Positions 1-13,144 of a stretch of DNA of 64,000 nucleotides are shown here, piece by piece. Origin of the DNA: Stomorhina lunata (Eukaryota > Arthropoda > Insecta > Diptera > Rhiniidae); the NCBI GenBank assembly GCA_933228675.1, contig OW121743.1:59828639-59892638 (forward strand). The letters are read 5' to 3'. The notes under the pieces were generated by a model, which did not search any database, was not told where the DNA came from, and saw nothing but the letters and a program-made list of their open reading frames with translations. Made by a program: the position numbers and the translations under genes. Positions within the stretch are counted from its first letter, which is position 1. Every line of letters begins with the position of its first letter.

Positions 1-1737
1 CGGCCATATTTGACCATGGCTTTCATATAAAAACCACTCCCGAAAACCACTAAAATGCCTAAAAAGCCAGTTAAAAGCTATTAAATTATAAACTATGACA
101 GCTATAGTACCTAAATTTTGCATAAATAAGCATTATAAAAATTTCAGCCAGTGTATAAAATTTTGTGACAATCGGTCAACATTTGGCTATAGTTCTTATG
201 TATAAAACATTCCCTTTTCATATCTACAATCAAAAAGATTTGGAGGTACATTCGTTACATTAAGATTTAACCTATGAAAGCTATCAATCAATTTTAAGTC
301 CAGATATACGGTAGATGCATAAGAAACTGCTTATAAAATATATGCACCTGCAGCTTATTAATGTAAAACTATACCCGGTCATGAGACTAAATTTTCTGTA
401 ATGTAAATACTAGGGAAACCACTTAGATACTTTAAAATTTGAACTTAAAAGCTACTGCAACCGAATTTAGTCCAGATATTTTACCAACAATTTGGCCAAC
501 ATTTTGAATTAGCTGCACCTTCTAAATATATGAGATATGTTTCTAAATTTAACACATCTTGATAGTGGGTATATAAGATTCGGCACAGTCGATGTATAAC
601 ACTCTTATTTGTTAAATTGTTTGTCAGGTTGTGGGTTAACATAATCTAACGCAATTGACAGTGATTTCTATTTGTATAAGCAACATTTCTGCAATTATAT
701 TAAGTTCAAAGGTCAAGTCTGCTTTAGAATTACATGAGCTTCGATCTTGTGTGTATATGCTCCAATTTCGTACGCCAAGCTTTAAGCGATTTTCTTCTAC
801 TTGAGTTCCCTAGGGTTAATTTTCAAACACTTTTCTTGCTTCATTCTCACAACATGTCCCAGACAAAACAGCAGCTTCAGCTTAATGAGTTTTAATATGA
901 TAATGTTAGCGTATATGAGTAACTCATACCGATCATGGCTCATTCGATGTCGATATTCATTGTTGACGCAGCCTGATCCAAACATGTGTCGTAGGACTGG
1001 TTTGTGTCCAAGCTAAAAATTCATCCACAAAATGTTATTTAATGTTAATGGTTAATATATAATTGTGAAGAACATACCCCAGGGCACTAAAGGGTTAATA
1101 AGTGTTAAAAAGAAATGCCGAAGTACCTGGTATTATGCAGATAATAAAAGTAAACTCAATTGTTGTTCTTACATATTTGTTCTTAATTAAAAATTAATTA
1201 TTTAAATAAATATGGATATTTTACTCAAATATGATAAAAAAGAGGCAAATAATATTATTTAGACAATAAAGAACACTTGTTCACAAAATGAGCCCCTCCC
1301 CCCCCCCCCTCTTTACAGCGGCAGCAACTGGTAGATAAATATTATTAACGACTTTTTTATATATTTATTATAGTAAATCTATATTTAAATGTCCATATGT
1401 GGGTGGATAATATTTATTTGCTATTATTTTATAATTAAAAAATTGTTATCAGGTGCAAAGTAATAATCAAACATTAATATTCAGGCCAATATGTTGGAGA
1501 TAGAACCCCTTAAACCTTTAGCATTTCACGATCGAACACAGAAAGCGATTGGCATTAGTTCATAATAAAATATTGATTTAGTTTGTTTAAACAATTTATT
1601 TAAATAAGATTTAAATATGCTAAGGATTATGGGACACGTGTAATGTTAATTTTTCTTGAACTTTAAAAGTGTTAATTGTTATTGAATGAAGGAAATTGTA
1701 AGATCGCTGCACAGTGGATTAACAATATGAAAACATA
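1..1737. other. AT-rich non-coding DNA, no gene seen
   Basis: No credible coding exon, RNA gene or clear mobile element was found. The two overlapping short ORFs near 797-1016 lie on opposite strands, lack similarity to anything recognised and have no splice context. A poly-C tract lies at about 1292-1309, rare in such AT-rich DNA. Confidence 0.5.
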
Positions 1738-3446
1738 AAAAAAGTCTCTATGAGACATTTTTTTTCCTATACTATTTATAGGAAATTTTTCGAAAATTGA
1801 CTATTTGTAGGAAATTTTTCGAAAATTGACTATTTATAGGAAATTTTTCGAAAATTGACTATTTATAAGAAATTTTTCGAAAATTGACTATTTATAGGAA
1901 ATTTTTCGAAAATTGACTATTTATAGGAAATTTTTCGAAAATTGACTATTTATAGGAAATTTTTCGAAAATTTACTATTTATAGGAAATTTTTCGAAAAT
2001 TGACTATTTATAGGAAATTTTTCGAAAATTGACTATTTATAGGAAATTTTTCGAAAATTGACTATTTATAGGAAATTTTTCGAAAATTGAATATTTATAG
2101 GAAATTTTTCGAAAATTGAATATTTATAAACAATTTTTCGAAAAATGACTTTTTATAGGAAATTTTTCGAAAATTGACTATTTATAGGACATTTTTCGAA
2201 AATTGACTATTTATAGGAAATTTTTCGAAAATTGACTATTTTATAGGAAATTTTTCGAAAATTGACTTTTTATAGGAAATTTTTCGAAAATTGACTATTT
2301 ATAGGAAATTTTTCGAAAATTGATTATTTATAGGAAATTTTTCGAAAATTAATTATTTATAGGAAATTTTTCGAAAATTGACTATTTATAGGAAGTTTTT
2401 CGAAAATTTATTTATTTATAGGAAAATTTTCGAAAATTGACTATTTATAGAAAACTTTTCGAAAATAAACTATTTATAGGAAATTTTTCGAATATTGACT
2501 ATTTATAGGAAATTTTTCGAATATTGACTATTTATAGTAAATTTTTCGAAAATTTATAGGAAATTTTTCGAAAATTGACTATTTATAGGAAATTTTTCGA
2601 AATTGACTATTTATAAGAAATTTTTCTAAAATTACTTATAGGAAATTTTCCTAAAATTGACTTTTTACAGGAAATTTTCGAAAATTGACTATTTATAGGA
2701 AATTTTTCAAAAATTGACTATAGGAAATTTTTCGAAAATTGACTATTTGTAGGAAATTTTTTTTTTTTACTATTTATAGGAAATTTTTCGAAAATTGATT
2801 ATTTATGAGAAAATTGACTATTTATAGGAAATTTTTCGAAAATTGACTATTTATAGGAAATTTTTCGAAATTGACTATTTATAGGAAATTTTTCTAAAAT
2901 TACTTATAAGAAATTTTCCTAAAATTGACTTTTTACAGGAGATTTTCGAAAATTGACTATTTATAGTAAATTTTTAGAAAATTGACTATTTGTAGGAAAT
3001 TTTTTTTTTGACTATTTATAGGAAATTTTTCGAAAATTGATTATTTATGAGAAAATTGACTATTTATAGGAAATTTTTCGAAAATTGACTATTTATAGGA
3101 CATTTTTCGAAAATTGACTATTTATAGGAAATTTTTCTAAAACTACTTATAGGAAATTTTCCGTAAATTGACTTTTTACAGGAAATTTTCGAAAATTGAC
3201 TATTTATAGGAAATTTTTCAAAAATTGACTATTTATAGGAAAATTTTCGAAAATTGACTATTTATAGGAAATTTTTTGAAAATTGACTATTTATAGGAAA
3301 TATTTCGAAAATTGACTATTTATAGGAAATTTTTCGAAAATTGACTATTTATAGGAAATTTTTCGAAAATTTATTATTTAAAGGAAATTTTTCGAAAATT
3401 GACTATTTAAAGGAAATTTTTCGAAAATTGAATATTTATATTTTTA
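1738..3446 (+). repeat. 29-bp satellite array, forward block
   Basis: Roughly 55 units of 29 bp (for example 1801 to 1830), each reading about CTATTTATAGGAAATTT followed by TTCGAAAATTGA. The unit contains the self-complementary cores AAATTT and TTCGAA. Single-base variants and short deletions are common, and a sub-block near 2620-3000 is repeated at 2880-3200, suggesting segmental amplification. The block is bordered by a GTCTCTATGAGAC-type palindrome at 1744 and again at about 3448. Confidence 0.9.
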
Positions 3447-3660
3447 TGTCTATGAGACATTTATCTATAGAAAAACAGTCCTCACAAGACGTTTTTCTAA
3501 AGAAATAAGTCTTCACAAGACATTTTTTATTGAAGAAAAGTCTCCCTCCACAAGACATTTTTCTATAGATAGAAAAGAATTGTAGTGACTACAATATTTT
3601 TCTTGTGGATACTTTTTTCTATAGAAAAAGGTCTCCACAAGACTTTTTTTATAGAAAAAA
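3447..3660. repeat. Spacer of about 30-bp GTCT...AGAC units between opposed arrays
   Basis: Seven or so degenerate units built from GTCTCCACAAGAC plus TTTTTCTATAGAAAAA, both nearly palindromic. It separates the forward and inverted 29-bp blocks. Related pieces recur at about 3905-3985 and 5460-5590. Confidence 0.75.
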
Positions 3661-5590
3661 GTCTTATAAATAGTCAATTTTCGAAAAATTTCCTATAAAT
3701 AGTCAAATTTCGAAAAATTTTCTATAAATAGTCAATTTTCGAAAAATTTGCTATAAATACTCAATTTTCCAAAAATTTCCTCTAAATACTCAATTTTCGA
3801 AAAATTTCCTCTAAATACTCAATTTTCGAAAAATTTCTTCTAAATACTCAATTTTCAGAAAATTTCCTATAAATAGTCAATTTTTGAAAAATTTCCTATT
3901 AATAGTCAATTTTTTTTTCTATAGAAAAAAGTCTTGTGGAGACTTTTTTCTATAGAAAAATGTCTCATGGAGAAATACAAAAATATAAATATTCAGTTTT
4001 CGAAAAATTTCTTCTAAATATTCAATTTTGGAAAAATTTCCTCCAAACATTGAATTTTCAAAAAATTTCTTAAAAATAGTCAATTTTCGAAAAATTCCCT
4101 ATAAATAGTCAAAATTTGAAAAATTTTCTATAAATAGTCAATTTTCGAAAAATTTCCTATAAATAGTCAATTTTCGAAAAATTTCGTATAAATAGTCAAT
4201 TTTCGAAAAATTTCCTATAAATTGTCAATTTTCGAAAAATTTCCTATAAATAGTCAATTTTCGAAAAATTTCCTCTAAATAGTCAATTTTCGAAAAATTT
4301 CATCTAAATAGTCAATTTTCGAAAAATTTCCTAAAAATAGTCAATTTTCGAATAATTTCCTATAAATTGTCAATTTTCGAAAAATTTCCTATAAATAGTC
4401 AATTTTTTAAAAATTTCCTATTAATTTCAATTTTCGAAAAATTTCCTATAAATAGTAAATTTTCGAAAAATTTCCTATAAATAGTCAATTTTCGAAAAAT
4501 TTCCTATAAATTGTCAATTTTTGAAAAATTTCCTATTAATACTCAATTTTCGAAAAATTTCTTCAAAATACTCAATTTTCAGAAAATTTCCTATAAATAG
4601 TCAATTTTAGAAAAATTTCCTATAAATAGTCAATTTTCGAAAAATTACCCATAAATAGTCAATTTTCGAAAAATTTCCTATAAATAGTCAATTTTCGAAA
4701 AATTTCCTATAAATAGTCAATTTTCGAAAAATTTCTTCTAAATACTCAATTTTCAGAAAAATTCCTATAAATAGTCAATTTTCAAAAAATTTCTTAAAAA
4801 TAGTCAATTTTCGAAAAATTTCCTATAAATAGTCAATTTTCGAAAAATTTCCTATAAATAGTCAATTTTTTAAAAATTTGCTATTAATTTCAATTTTCAA
4901 AAAATTTCCTATAAATAGTAAATTTTCGAAAAATTTCCTTTAAATAGTCAATTTTTTAAAAATTTCCTATTAATTTCAATTTTCGAAAAATTTCCTATAA
5001 ATAGTAAATTTTCGAAAAATTTCCTATAAATAGTAAATTTTCGAAAAATTTCCTATAAATAGTCAATATTCGAAAAATTTCCTATTAATACTCAATTTTC
5101 GAAAAATTTCTTCTAAATACTCAATTTTCAGAAAATTTCCTATAAATAGTCAATTTTCGAAAAATTTCCTATAAATAGTCAATTTTGTCTCATGGAGAAA
5201 TAAAAAAATATATATATTCAATTTTCGAAAAATTTCCTTCAAATACTCAATTTTCGAAAAATTTCCTCCAAATATTGAATTTTCAAAAAATTTCTTAAAA
5301 ATAGTCAATTTTCGAGAAATTTCCTAAAAATAGTCAATTTTTGAAAAATTTCCTATAAATAGTCAATTATTGAAAAATTTCCTATAAATAGTCAATTTTC
5401 GAAAAATTTCCTATAAATAGTCAATTTTAAAAAAATTTCGAAAAATTTCCTATAAATAGTCAAAAAAAGTCTCCACAGGACTTTTTTTCTATAGAAAAAA
5501 GTCTCCACAAGACTTTTTTCTATAGAAACAAGTCTCCATAAGATATTTTTCTCTTAAGAAGTCTCCACAAGACATTTTTCTATAGAAAGG
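3661..5590 (-). repeat. 29-bp satellite array, inverted block with GTCT borders
   Basis: The reverse complement of the 1738-3446 unit (AGTCAATTTTCGAAAAATTT then CCTATAAAT), about 60 copies. It is interrupted at about 3905-4010 and 5185-5215 by TGTCTCATGGAGAAAT junctions and closed at 5460-5590 by the 30-bp GTCT/AGAC units. The two opposed blocks form an inverted repeat with arms of well over 1.5 kb. Confidence 0.9.
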
Positions 5591-6012
5591 CATAAAGTAT
5601 GAAAGGGTTTAGTATGAAAAAAGCTTGTGATTTTTGAGTTGAAATCTTGATTGATTGAATTGCTTGCACAACTAAAATGTAAAATATTTATTCCCATAAT
5701 TTATTTAAAACTTTATTATCTAAATCGAATCTTACAAATCAACTTTAGACTTTTGTTTTAAATCAATTATAGTGTTTCTCTGCTATTGCAGTAATTAGCA
5801 TATAACTACTAAAGGTGTCAATTTTTACATACAAAAATATTCATTTAAGACTAAACATTACATTGCGATTGAAAATACAAAAAAAATCTTGATACAAAAT
5901 CCCATAAATTATCATTCAGTTGAAATTTGCATATTCTAGACATCAGATACTCCCTCAATACGATCATTGTTACTTACATATTTTACTTTAAATAAATAAT
6001 ATATAACTAAAA

Positions 6013-6438
6013 ATGTCTAAATCTTCCAAAAACCAACAAAATTCTTCCCTAACTCCTCTTCTCGGTGAACTCAGTGATCAAAGTTCCTGTAGTATTCCGT
6101 ATGCCGACGAAAGTGATTCCGATAATGAGTCGAAATCTTTTAGTGGCCGCATTAGTTTGCAACGCAATGTCGATCTTTCGATTTTAGTGCATTTGAGTGA
6201 TAGTGAAAAAGAACAAAGTGATTCGAAACTGGAGTTAAAGCAGGACTCGAATTATCCCCTTTACTTGCCCGGTTTTATTATCAAAGTTCATAATATTGCG
6301 GGTGGCTTGAGGCGAAATTCTATATCTTTGCCTACGGGTCTGAATGAACGTCACTTACGAAGATTGAGATTTCAAGATCAGGTGTTGGATGGTGGCAAGG
6401 AGCTGGAGGATATCAACAAAAGTTGTGAAAGTGAAGAG
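6013..6438 (+). CDS. Alternative first coding exon A, unrecognised phosphoprotein-like gene
   Basis: Seen: an ATG at 6013 opens 142 codons ending at GAG|GTATGT, a strong phase-0 splice donor. The frame stays open past the donor into a (TA)n tract and the Helitron-like repeat, so the longer 199-codon ORF is not the real product. The N-terminus is hydrophilic and Ser/Asp-rich. It has T-P-L-L near residue 14, I-P-Y-A-D at 28-32, V-D-L-S-I-L at 53-58 and G-L-R-R-N-S-I-S at 98-105; R-R-x-S is a basophilic-kinase (PKA/SIK type) consensus. There is no signal peptide or membrane segment. It is collinear with exon B at 12631, so the two look like duplicated alternative first exons. Phase matches the acceptor at 55640. 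Codon use is far less AT-biased than the surrounding repeats. Function not recognised; that it is a real exon is well supported by conservation with exon B. Confidence 0.8.
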
Positions 6439-6518
6439 GTATGTGACGAGTTTTGGAGTAAAACAAAATTTATTGCATTGGGTAAAAATTTAAGATATTT
6501 TGAAATCTTATCTTCTTA

Positions 6519-6545
6519 TATTCTTAAACGAGCAATAATTGTATG

Positions 6546-6591
<46 letters not shown>

Positions 6592-8058
6592 AAACGGCTC
6601 CAACGATTTTGATAAAATTTGGACACTGGGTATCTTTTTTGATGTATAGGTCGAAGAAGAAGGGACTTTTGGAACTTTTACCTCTAAGAGGGTAAAAACG
6701 GGTAAAAAGGGAAAAAAATCGAAAACGCTATGTTTCCTAAAGTAATAGGTATAGAAACAAAATTAAAATTACGTTTTAAACAGCTTTGAAAATAAGCGGA
6801 CAGGTGTTTGGTACTTTTTTGAAACTATGTCCGATAGGGGGTAAAAAAGGGTGAAAATAGTTTTTTTGGCACCTTTTTAACCCACTCTTATATTTTAAAC
6901 TAAAGAATATAGAAAGAAACTTGGTACTGCAATCAATAGATGTAAAAAAAAACATGAAACACGTATTTGGTACTTTTTTGATTTTGGAGCCAAAATGGGT
7001 AAAAAAGGGATAAAATGATAACTTAACATCTCCAAAGTAATATGAATAGGAACATTATACATTATGTTAAATGCGTTTTAAAAAAATGTACCGAATTCAA
7101 TTGGCACCAAAAAAGTACCAAATATACATATGGAACTTTTAGAAATTAGGGAATAAAAAGGGGAAAAAATTAGTATTATTTTAAACAAATGAATGTTTGT
7201 CTGTATGTATGTTCTTTATAGAATAGTAAACTGTGAATTTGATTGTGTTATGCTCTTTAGCGAAGATGTTGCGGATAAGCCGGCGAAGGTTTTAAAGTTG
7301 ATAAGACTAATTTCCGACAGATGGCGCCACTGAAAATTACCAAAAATTAATTAAATCGTAAACTGTACATTTGATCATGCTATGATCTTTAGCAAAGTTG
7401 TAGCGCATGAGCCGACGAAGGCTTTTTAGTTGGTATGAATAATTTCCGACAGGTGGCGCTACAGAAACTTACTCAAAGTCAATTTAATCGTAATCTGTAC
7501 ATTTAATCATGCTACAATCTTTAGCAAAGTTGTTGCACATGAGCCGACGAAGGTTTCTTAGTTGGTATGAAGAAATTTCGACAGGTGGCGCTACTGAAAT
7601 TTACTCAAAGTCAATTTAATCGTATGCTGTACATTTAATCATGCTATAATCTTCAGCAAAGTTGTTACGGATAAGCCGAAGAAGGTTTATGAATTGGAAT
7701 AAGCAAAGTCCGACAGGTGGCGCCACAGAAAACTACTCAAAATGAATTAAATCGTAAACTGTGCATTTGATCAGACTATAATCTTTGGCAAAGTTGTTGC
7801 GCATGAGTCGACAGAGGTTTCTGTTGATATGAATAATTTCCAAAATTATTCAAAATGAGTTAAACTGTAAACTATGCAAACTATGTGTTGGTCGGACAAA
7901 ATAAATCAAATAATTCAAAATTAACTGAATATTTCTACAATGTCTTTCCTCTAAATTTATTTTAGCACTTTATAATATAAAGTATATAAAAACTTTAAAA
8001 TTTTCCTCAAAATGCTTATCATAAAGCTCCGAGCAAGGCTCGGTCTACCAGGTACTAA
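6519..8058 (+). mobile_element. Helitron-like non-autonomous element, copy 1
   Basis: Starts near TATTCTTAAACGAGCAATAA, followed by (TA)n at about 6549-6588. A body with runs of GGTAAAAA comes next, then about five tandem units of roughly 120 bp (7230-7870, each with CGTAAACTGT and GACAGGTGGCGC). The 3' end has a GC hairpin CCGAGCAAGGCTCGG followed within 15 bp by GTACTAA. A 3' hairpin just before CTRR is the Helitron hallmark. There is no coding capacity. The flanking base after CTAA is C here, not the T expected of a perfect Helitron insertion, so the class is inferred. Two other copies lie at 19859 and 44104. Confidence 0.6.
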
Positions 8059-9044
8059 CTAAAATTGTATTTCGAAGAAACGAAAGGGACTAAGTGCAAA
8101 ATAGTTGTCTTTACGATTTTTCATAATTGAAAAAAAGATAATGAAATTGGTTGGTGTTTGACCGACAATGATAAGCTAATACTTGTTAAATTTGAATTTG
8201 GTATCTTAAATGTTTGCAATTCTGATTTGAAATAAATACTCAATAAAGTTAAATATATTAATCATGGCAATCGTTAATATCAATATAAATATTTTTAGGA
8301 CTCTGATAAGCGGCAGCCACAAAAAACACTTGATTTATTAAATAAATACCTCAACGACACAATAAAAACAATAAAATCGATCAATCAATTTTATTTCTTT
8401 GATTTTATGACACTCTAACAAATACAAACTTTGAAATCACCTTAAACTGAACTAGACTAAAACAAAACAATATCCAATATTTTCCAACAAAATTTCCAAA
8501 AACCTTAAATCAAATTTTTATTAGATTCTTTCGTGTTATCTTGTATTTATTTGAACATTTTATTGATTTTTAATATAAATTTTATATGATCGTCAATTTC
8601 AAAGAAATAAATATTTAATTTTATCAAATTGTTTTAGTTTATTTTTTGCATTTAAAAGTTGAAACAAAGAGGGGGAGGGAAGATCAGGGTCTGATTTCAT
8701 TTTTCGAGTTATTATTTGTTTTAATCATTATCACTGTCAATTTTGTTGATATACCGATTACGATCCATAATAAACCTCTACTCGAGTTCTCATACATTTA
8801 TTTATTATAGATTTTAGTTTTTGTTGTTATTATTTATTGTATTTATTTGATATTGTAAATTTATTTATTTTTGATATTATTCTATTATTTATTTAGTTTA
8901 ATATAAAAATACACTTGTCTTTGGTTTAATTCTTGTCAAGTGTCTATAAATAAATATTTAATAATTATTGACTTTTATTTGTCGTTATTTATTTATTATC
9001 ACCAATTTTATTAAACAAATAAATAAAAAAACTAAACCTGGCAA
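8059..9044. other. AT-rich single-copy-like DNA, no gene seen
   Basis: Probable intron sequence between the Helitron-like copy and the palindromic satellite. Rich in TTTAT runs. No splice-flanked open frame or RNA gene was seen. Confidence 0.4.
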
Positions 9045-11661
9045 AAATAGAAAATTTTTAAAAAATTTTCTATTTTTATACAAAACGTCCCATTTTCATG
9101 AAAACTTTTTACAAAAATTTCCTATATTTATACAAAATTTTTTAAAAATTTCCTATATTTATACAAAATTTTTCAAAAATTTCCTATTTTTATACAAAAT
9201 TTTTCAAAAATTTCCTATTTTTATACAAAAATTTCCTATTTTTATGAAAAGTTTTGAAAAATTTCCTATTTTTCTACAAAATTTTCAAAAATTTCCTATT
9301 TTTATACAAACATTTTTAAAAACCTCCTATTTTTATTAAAAAAATTTCAAAAAATTTCCTATTTTTATCAAAAATTTTTCAAAAAATTTCCTATTTTTAT
9401 ACAAAATTTTTCAAAAATTTCCTATTTTTATACAAAATTTTTCAAAAATTTCCTATTTTTATACAACATTTTTCAAAAATTTCCTATTTACATACAAAAT
9501 TTTCAAAAACTTCCTATTTTCATTAAAAAATTTTCAAAAATATCCTATTTTTATACAAAATTTTTCAAAAATTTCCTATTTTTATACAAAATTTTTCAAA
9601 AATTTCCTATTTTATACAAAATTTTTCAAAAATTTACTATTTTTATACAAAATTTTTCAAAAATTTCCTATTTATATAAATAATTTATAAAAAATTTTTC
9701 AAAAATTTCCTATTTTTATACAAAAATTGCCAAAAATTTCCTATTTTTATAGGAAATTTTTCCAAAAATTTCCTATTTTTATAGGAAATTTTTCCAAAAA
9801 ATTCCTATTTTTATAGGAAATTTTCCAACAATTTCCTATTTTTATAGGAAATTTTTCCAAAAATTTCCTATTTTTATAGGAAATTTTTCCAAAAATTTCC
9901 TATTTTTATAGGAAATTTTTCCAAAAGTTTCCTATTTTTATAGGAAATTTTTCCAAAAATTTCCTATTTTTATAGGAAATTTTTCCAAAAATTTGTTATT
10001 TTTATAGGAAATTTTTCCAAAAATTTCCTATTTTTATAGGAAATTTTTCCAAAAGTTTCCTATTTTTATAGGAAATTTTTCCAAAAATTTCCTATTTTTA
10101 TAGGAAATTTTTCCAAAAATTTCCTATTTTTATAGGAAATTTTTCCAAAAATTTCCTATTTTTATAGGAAATTTTTCCAAAAATTTCCTATTTTTATAGG
10201 AAACTTTTCCAAAAATTTCCTATTTTTATAGGAAACTTTTCCAAAAATTTCCTATTTTTATAGGAAATTTTTCCAAAAATTTCCTATTTTTATAGGAAAT
10301 TTTTCCAAAAATTTCCTATTTTTATAGGAAATTTTTCCAAAAATTTCCTATTTTTATAGGAAATTTTTCCAAAAATTTCCTATTTTTATAGGAAATTTTT
10401 CCAAAAATTTCCTATTTTTATAGGAAATTTTTCCAAAAATTTCCTATTTTTATAGGAAATTTTTCCAAAAATTTCCTATTTTAATAGGAAATTTTTCCAA
10501 AAATTTCCTATTTTTATAGGAAATTTTTCAAAAAATATAGGAAATTTTTTCAAAAATTATAGGAAGTTTTTCAAAAATTTGCTATTTTTATAATTTTTCA
10601 AAAATTTCCTATTTTTATAGGAAATTTTTCCAAAAATTTTCTATTTTTATAGGAAATTTTTCCAAAAATTTCCTATTTTTATAGGAAATTTTTCCAAAAA
10701 TTTCCTATTTTTATAGGAAATTTTTCCAAAAATTTCCTATTTTTATAGGAAATTTTTCCAAAAATTTCCTATTTTTATAGGAAATTTTTCCAAAAATTTC
10801 CTATTTTTATAGGAAATTTTTCCAAAAATTTCCTATTTTTATAGGAAATTTTTCCAAAAATTTCCTATTTTTATAGGAAATTTTTCCAAAAATTTCCTAT
10901 TTTTATAGGAAATTTTTCCAAAAATTTCCTATTTTTATAGGAAATTTTTCCAAAAATTTCCTATTTTTATAGGAAATTTTTCAAAAATTTGCTATTTTTA
11001 TAGGAAATTTTTCAAAAATTTGCTATTTTTATAGGAAATTTTTCAAAAATTTGCTATTTTTATAGGAAATTTTTCAAAAATTTGCTATTTTTATAGGAAA
11101 TTTTTCAAAAATTTACTATTTTTATAGGAAATTTTTCAAAAATTTCCTATTTTTATAGGAAATTTTTCAAAAATTTCCTATTTTTATAGGAATTTTTCCA
11201 AAAATTACCTATTTTTATAGGGAATTTTTCCAAAAATTTCCTATTTTTATAGGGAATTTTTCCAAAAATTTCCTATTTTTATATGAATTTTTCCAAAAAT
11301 TACCTATTTTTATAGGAATTTTTCCAAAAATTACCTATTTTTATAGGGAATTTTTCCAAAAATTTCCTATTTTTATAGGGTATTTTTCCAAAAATTTCCT
11401 ATTTTTATATGAAATTTTTCAAAAATTTGCTATTTTTATAGGAAATTTTTCAAAAATTTGCTATTTTTATAGGAAATTTTTCAAAAATTTGCTATTTTTA
11501 TAGGAAATTTTTCAAAAATTTGCTATTTTTATAGGAAAATTTTCAAAAATTTGCTATTTTTATAGGAAATTTTTCAAAAATTTGCTATTTTTATGGGAAA
11601 TTTTTCAAAAATTTGCTATTTTTATAGGAAATTTTTCAAAAATTTGCTATTTTTATAGGAG
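9045..11661 (+). repeat. 32-bp self-palindromic satellite array
   Basis: About 80 units. The leading part (9045-9740) has unit cores TTTTTATACAAAATTTTTCA; the main part has TTTCCTATTTTTATAGGAAA, whose arms pair around a short T loop. The period is 32 bp (for example 9844 to 9876) where the linker is TTTTTCC, and 31 bp in the 10980-11130 and 11410-11660 blocks where it is TTTTTC. The ORF at 8968-9339 is a by-product of the array. Confidence 0.92.
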
Positions 11662-12630
11662 GAAGACTTTTTGTCCCATTGTGCCATCACTGTTGCTAAA
11701 TTTTTCTGTGTTACTGTATCTCACTGATCTCTTCATCTGAAACTGTACACCTCGACGTATAAGTAACATGATGACACACACACAATTAAAAATACAAACA
11801 ACAACATCCTCTCCGATCTTCTGTAATTAGAATATCGGCTTAAATTTCTTATTCCGCTCAGGTATCGTGGACAAAGTGTGTATAAGAAATTAACATTGAA
11901 TATTATTTTTTTAATTAAATTATCTGTCATTTAAATGTTTATTTAATTTATGAAAAAACGGTTTCAGTTTTATACAGTTGTCGCTTCTGTTGTTGTTATT
12001 TTTGCAAATATAATTAACGATCAAAACCTTCGATCGCTAAAGCGGTATTAAGACAAACAGTGAGAATTTCACCCGTTAATACAAAAACAAACACACGACA
12101 AAAAACCAAAACAAAACGAAGCTTTTAGTAGAGATGATGATCGTAATTTAAAACGATACGATCACTTGCGAATTTTATAGGGAACAACGATATCTGCGAG
12201 CGTTTGGAGAAGTAGAGGTTGTTTTTGCTTTTACTGATAGGGTAAATGTTGGGCTATTGGGTTATTGATGGCTGTGGGTCTGACTGGTAAAATTGTCAAG
12301 CGGCAGTTGGTCGTTTTAGTTAAGCGGTATTAAACGTGCGTGGACTAATAAATTTGTTTAAATGCAGATGTTTTAAAAAGTGATCGTGTTAAAAATACGA
12401 AAATTTAATTTTAAAAATATTTTTTGAAATAAAAGTAAAAAACGAAAGTGAAAAATATTTAAGGAAATAATTTTAAAAAATTTAAATAAAATTGGAATAT
12501 ATTTTTTAATAATATATAAAATTTTTATAAAAAAAAAAAAAAATATTGAAAACATGAATTATTTGCCAAAGTGTTAAAATTAATTAAAATATTTAAATTT
12601 TACAACAATAAGAAAAAAAAATAAATTATC
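11662..12630. promoter_or_regulatory. Single-copy stretch upstream of exon B, candidate promoter and 5' UTR
   Basis: Non-repetitive and less AT-biased than its surroundings (CG-containing stretches near 12000-12330), lying directly 5' of exon B between two satellites. This position suggests the promoter and untranslated leader of the exon B isoform. No TATA box or initiator can be placed with confidence. The last 250 bp are nearly pure A/T. Confidence 0.35.
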
Positions 12631-13062
12631 ATGAATACCATTGAAGAAGAAACCGAACAACGTCAGCCCCTCATGATCAATCGTCTCAAAAATCACAGCG
12701 ATATTAACAATATTCCCTTTGCCGATGAAAATGATCAGGATATAGCCACCACGCCCAGTCGTAAAGCCTCTTTAGCTAGTAGGCGTCAAGTTGACTTGAG
12801 TATTTTAATACAAAATGATCAGCCTATTGCAAGCACTGCCGATAAGGGTAATAATTCATCACCTAATGACTCAGATGACTCAACTGCCATGGATACTCCT
12901 CCACCGCCTGTGCCGCGTGGTTTACGCCGTAATTCAATTTCAATGCCTTCGGGCATAAATGCCATTGAGGATTTGGAGGCTTTAAGACTGAAGCATCAAA
13001 TGCAGGAACAGGAGCCCGTGGAAGAGGAGAAGAGTAATAGCACTAATAGTCATACGGATAGT
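12631..13062 (+). CDS. Alternative first coding exon B, paralogue of exon A
   Basis: Seen: an ATG at 12631 opens 144 codons ending in AGT|GTAAGT, a near-perfect phase-0 donor; without splicing the frame stops two codons later. Motifs in order: acidic start with R-Q-P-L-M near residue 13, which could be a dileucine-like sorting signal but is unproven; I-P-F-A-D at 28-32; V-D-L-S-I-L at 54-59; a proline run near 90-95; G-L-R-R-N-S-I-S at 97-104; and an acidic, Glu/Ser-rich end. All three shared motifs sit within a residue or two of their positions in exon A. No membrane segment or signal peptide is present. Upstream (about 11.7-12.6 kb) is single-copy sequence that could hold the promoter and 5' UTR. 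Inference: it splices to the phase-0 acceptor at 55640. Family not recognised. Confidence 0.85.
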
Positions 13063-13144
13063 GTAAGTTGATAAGATATTCTTTAGAAAGTATTAAATAG
13101 TATGAGCGACAACTGTGATCGAATATTTATGAACCGATTATGAA

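Noticed and set aside
6439..6612. Extension of the exon A frame to 199 codons
   Set aside because: It runs past a strong donor into (TA)n and the Helitron-like repeat, giving an Ile/Tyr run; exon B ends at the equivalent place.
8968..9339. 123-codon ORF rich in Phe, Lys and Ile
   Set aside because: Direct translation of the 32-bp satellite; period of repeated peptide equals the DNA period.
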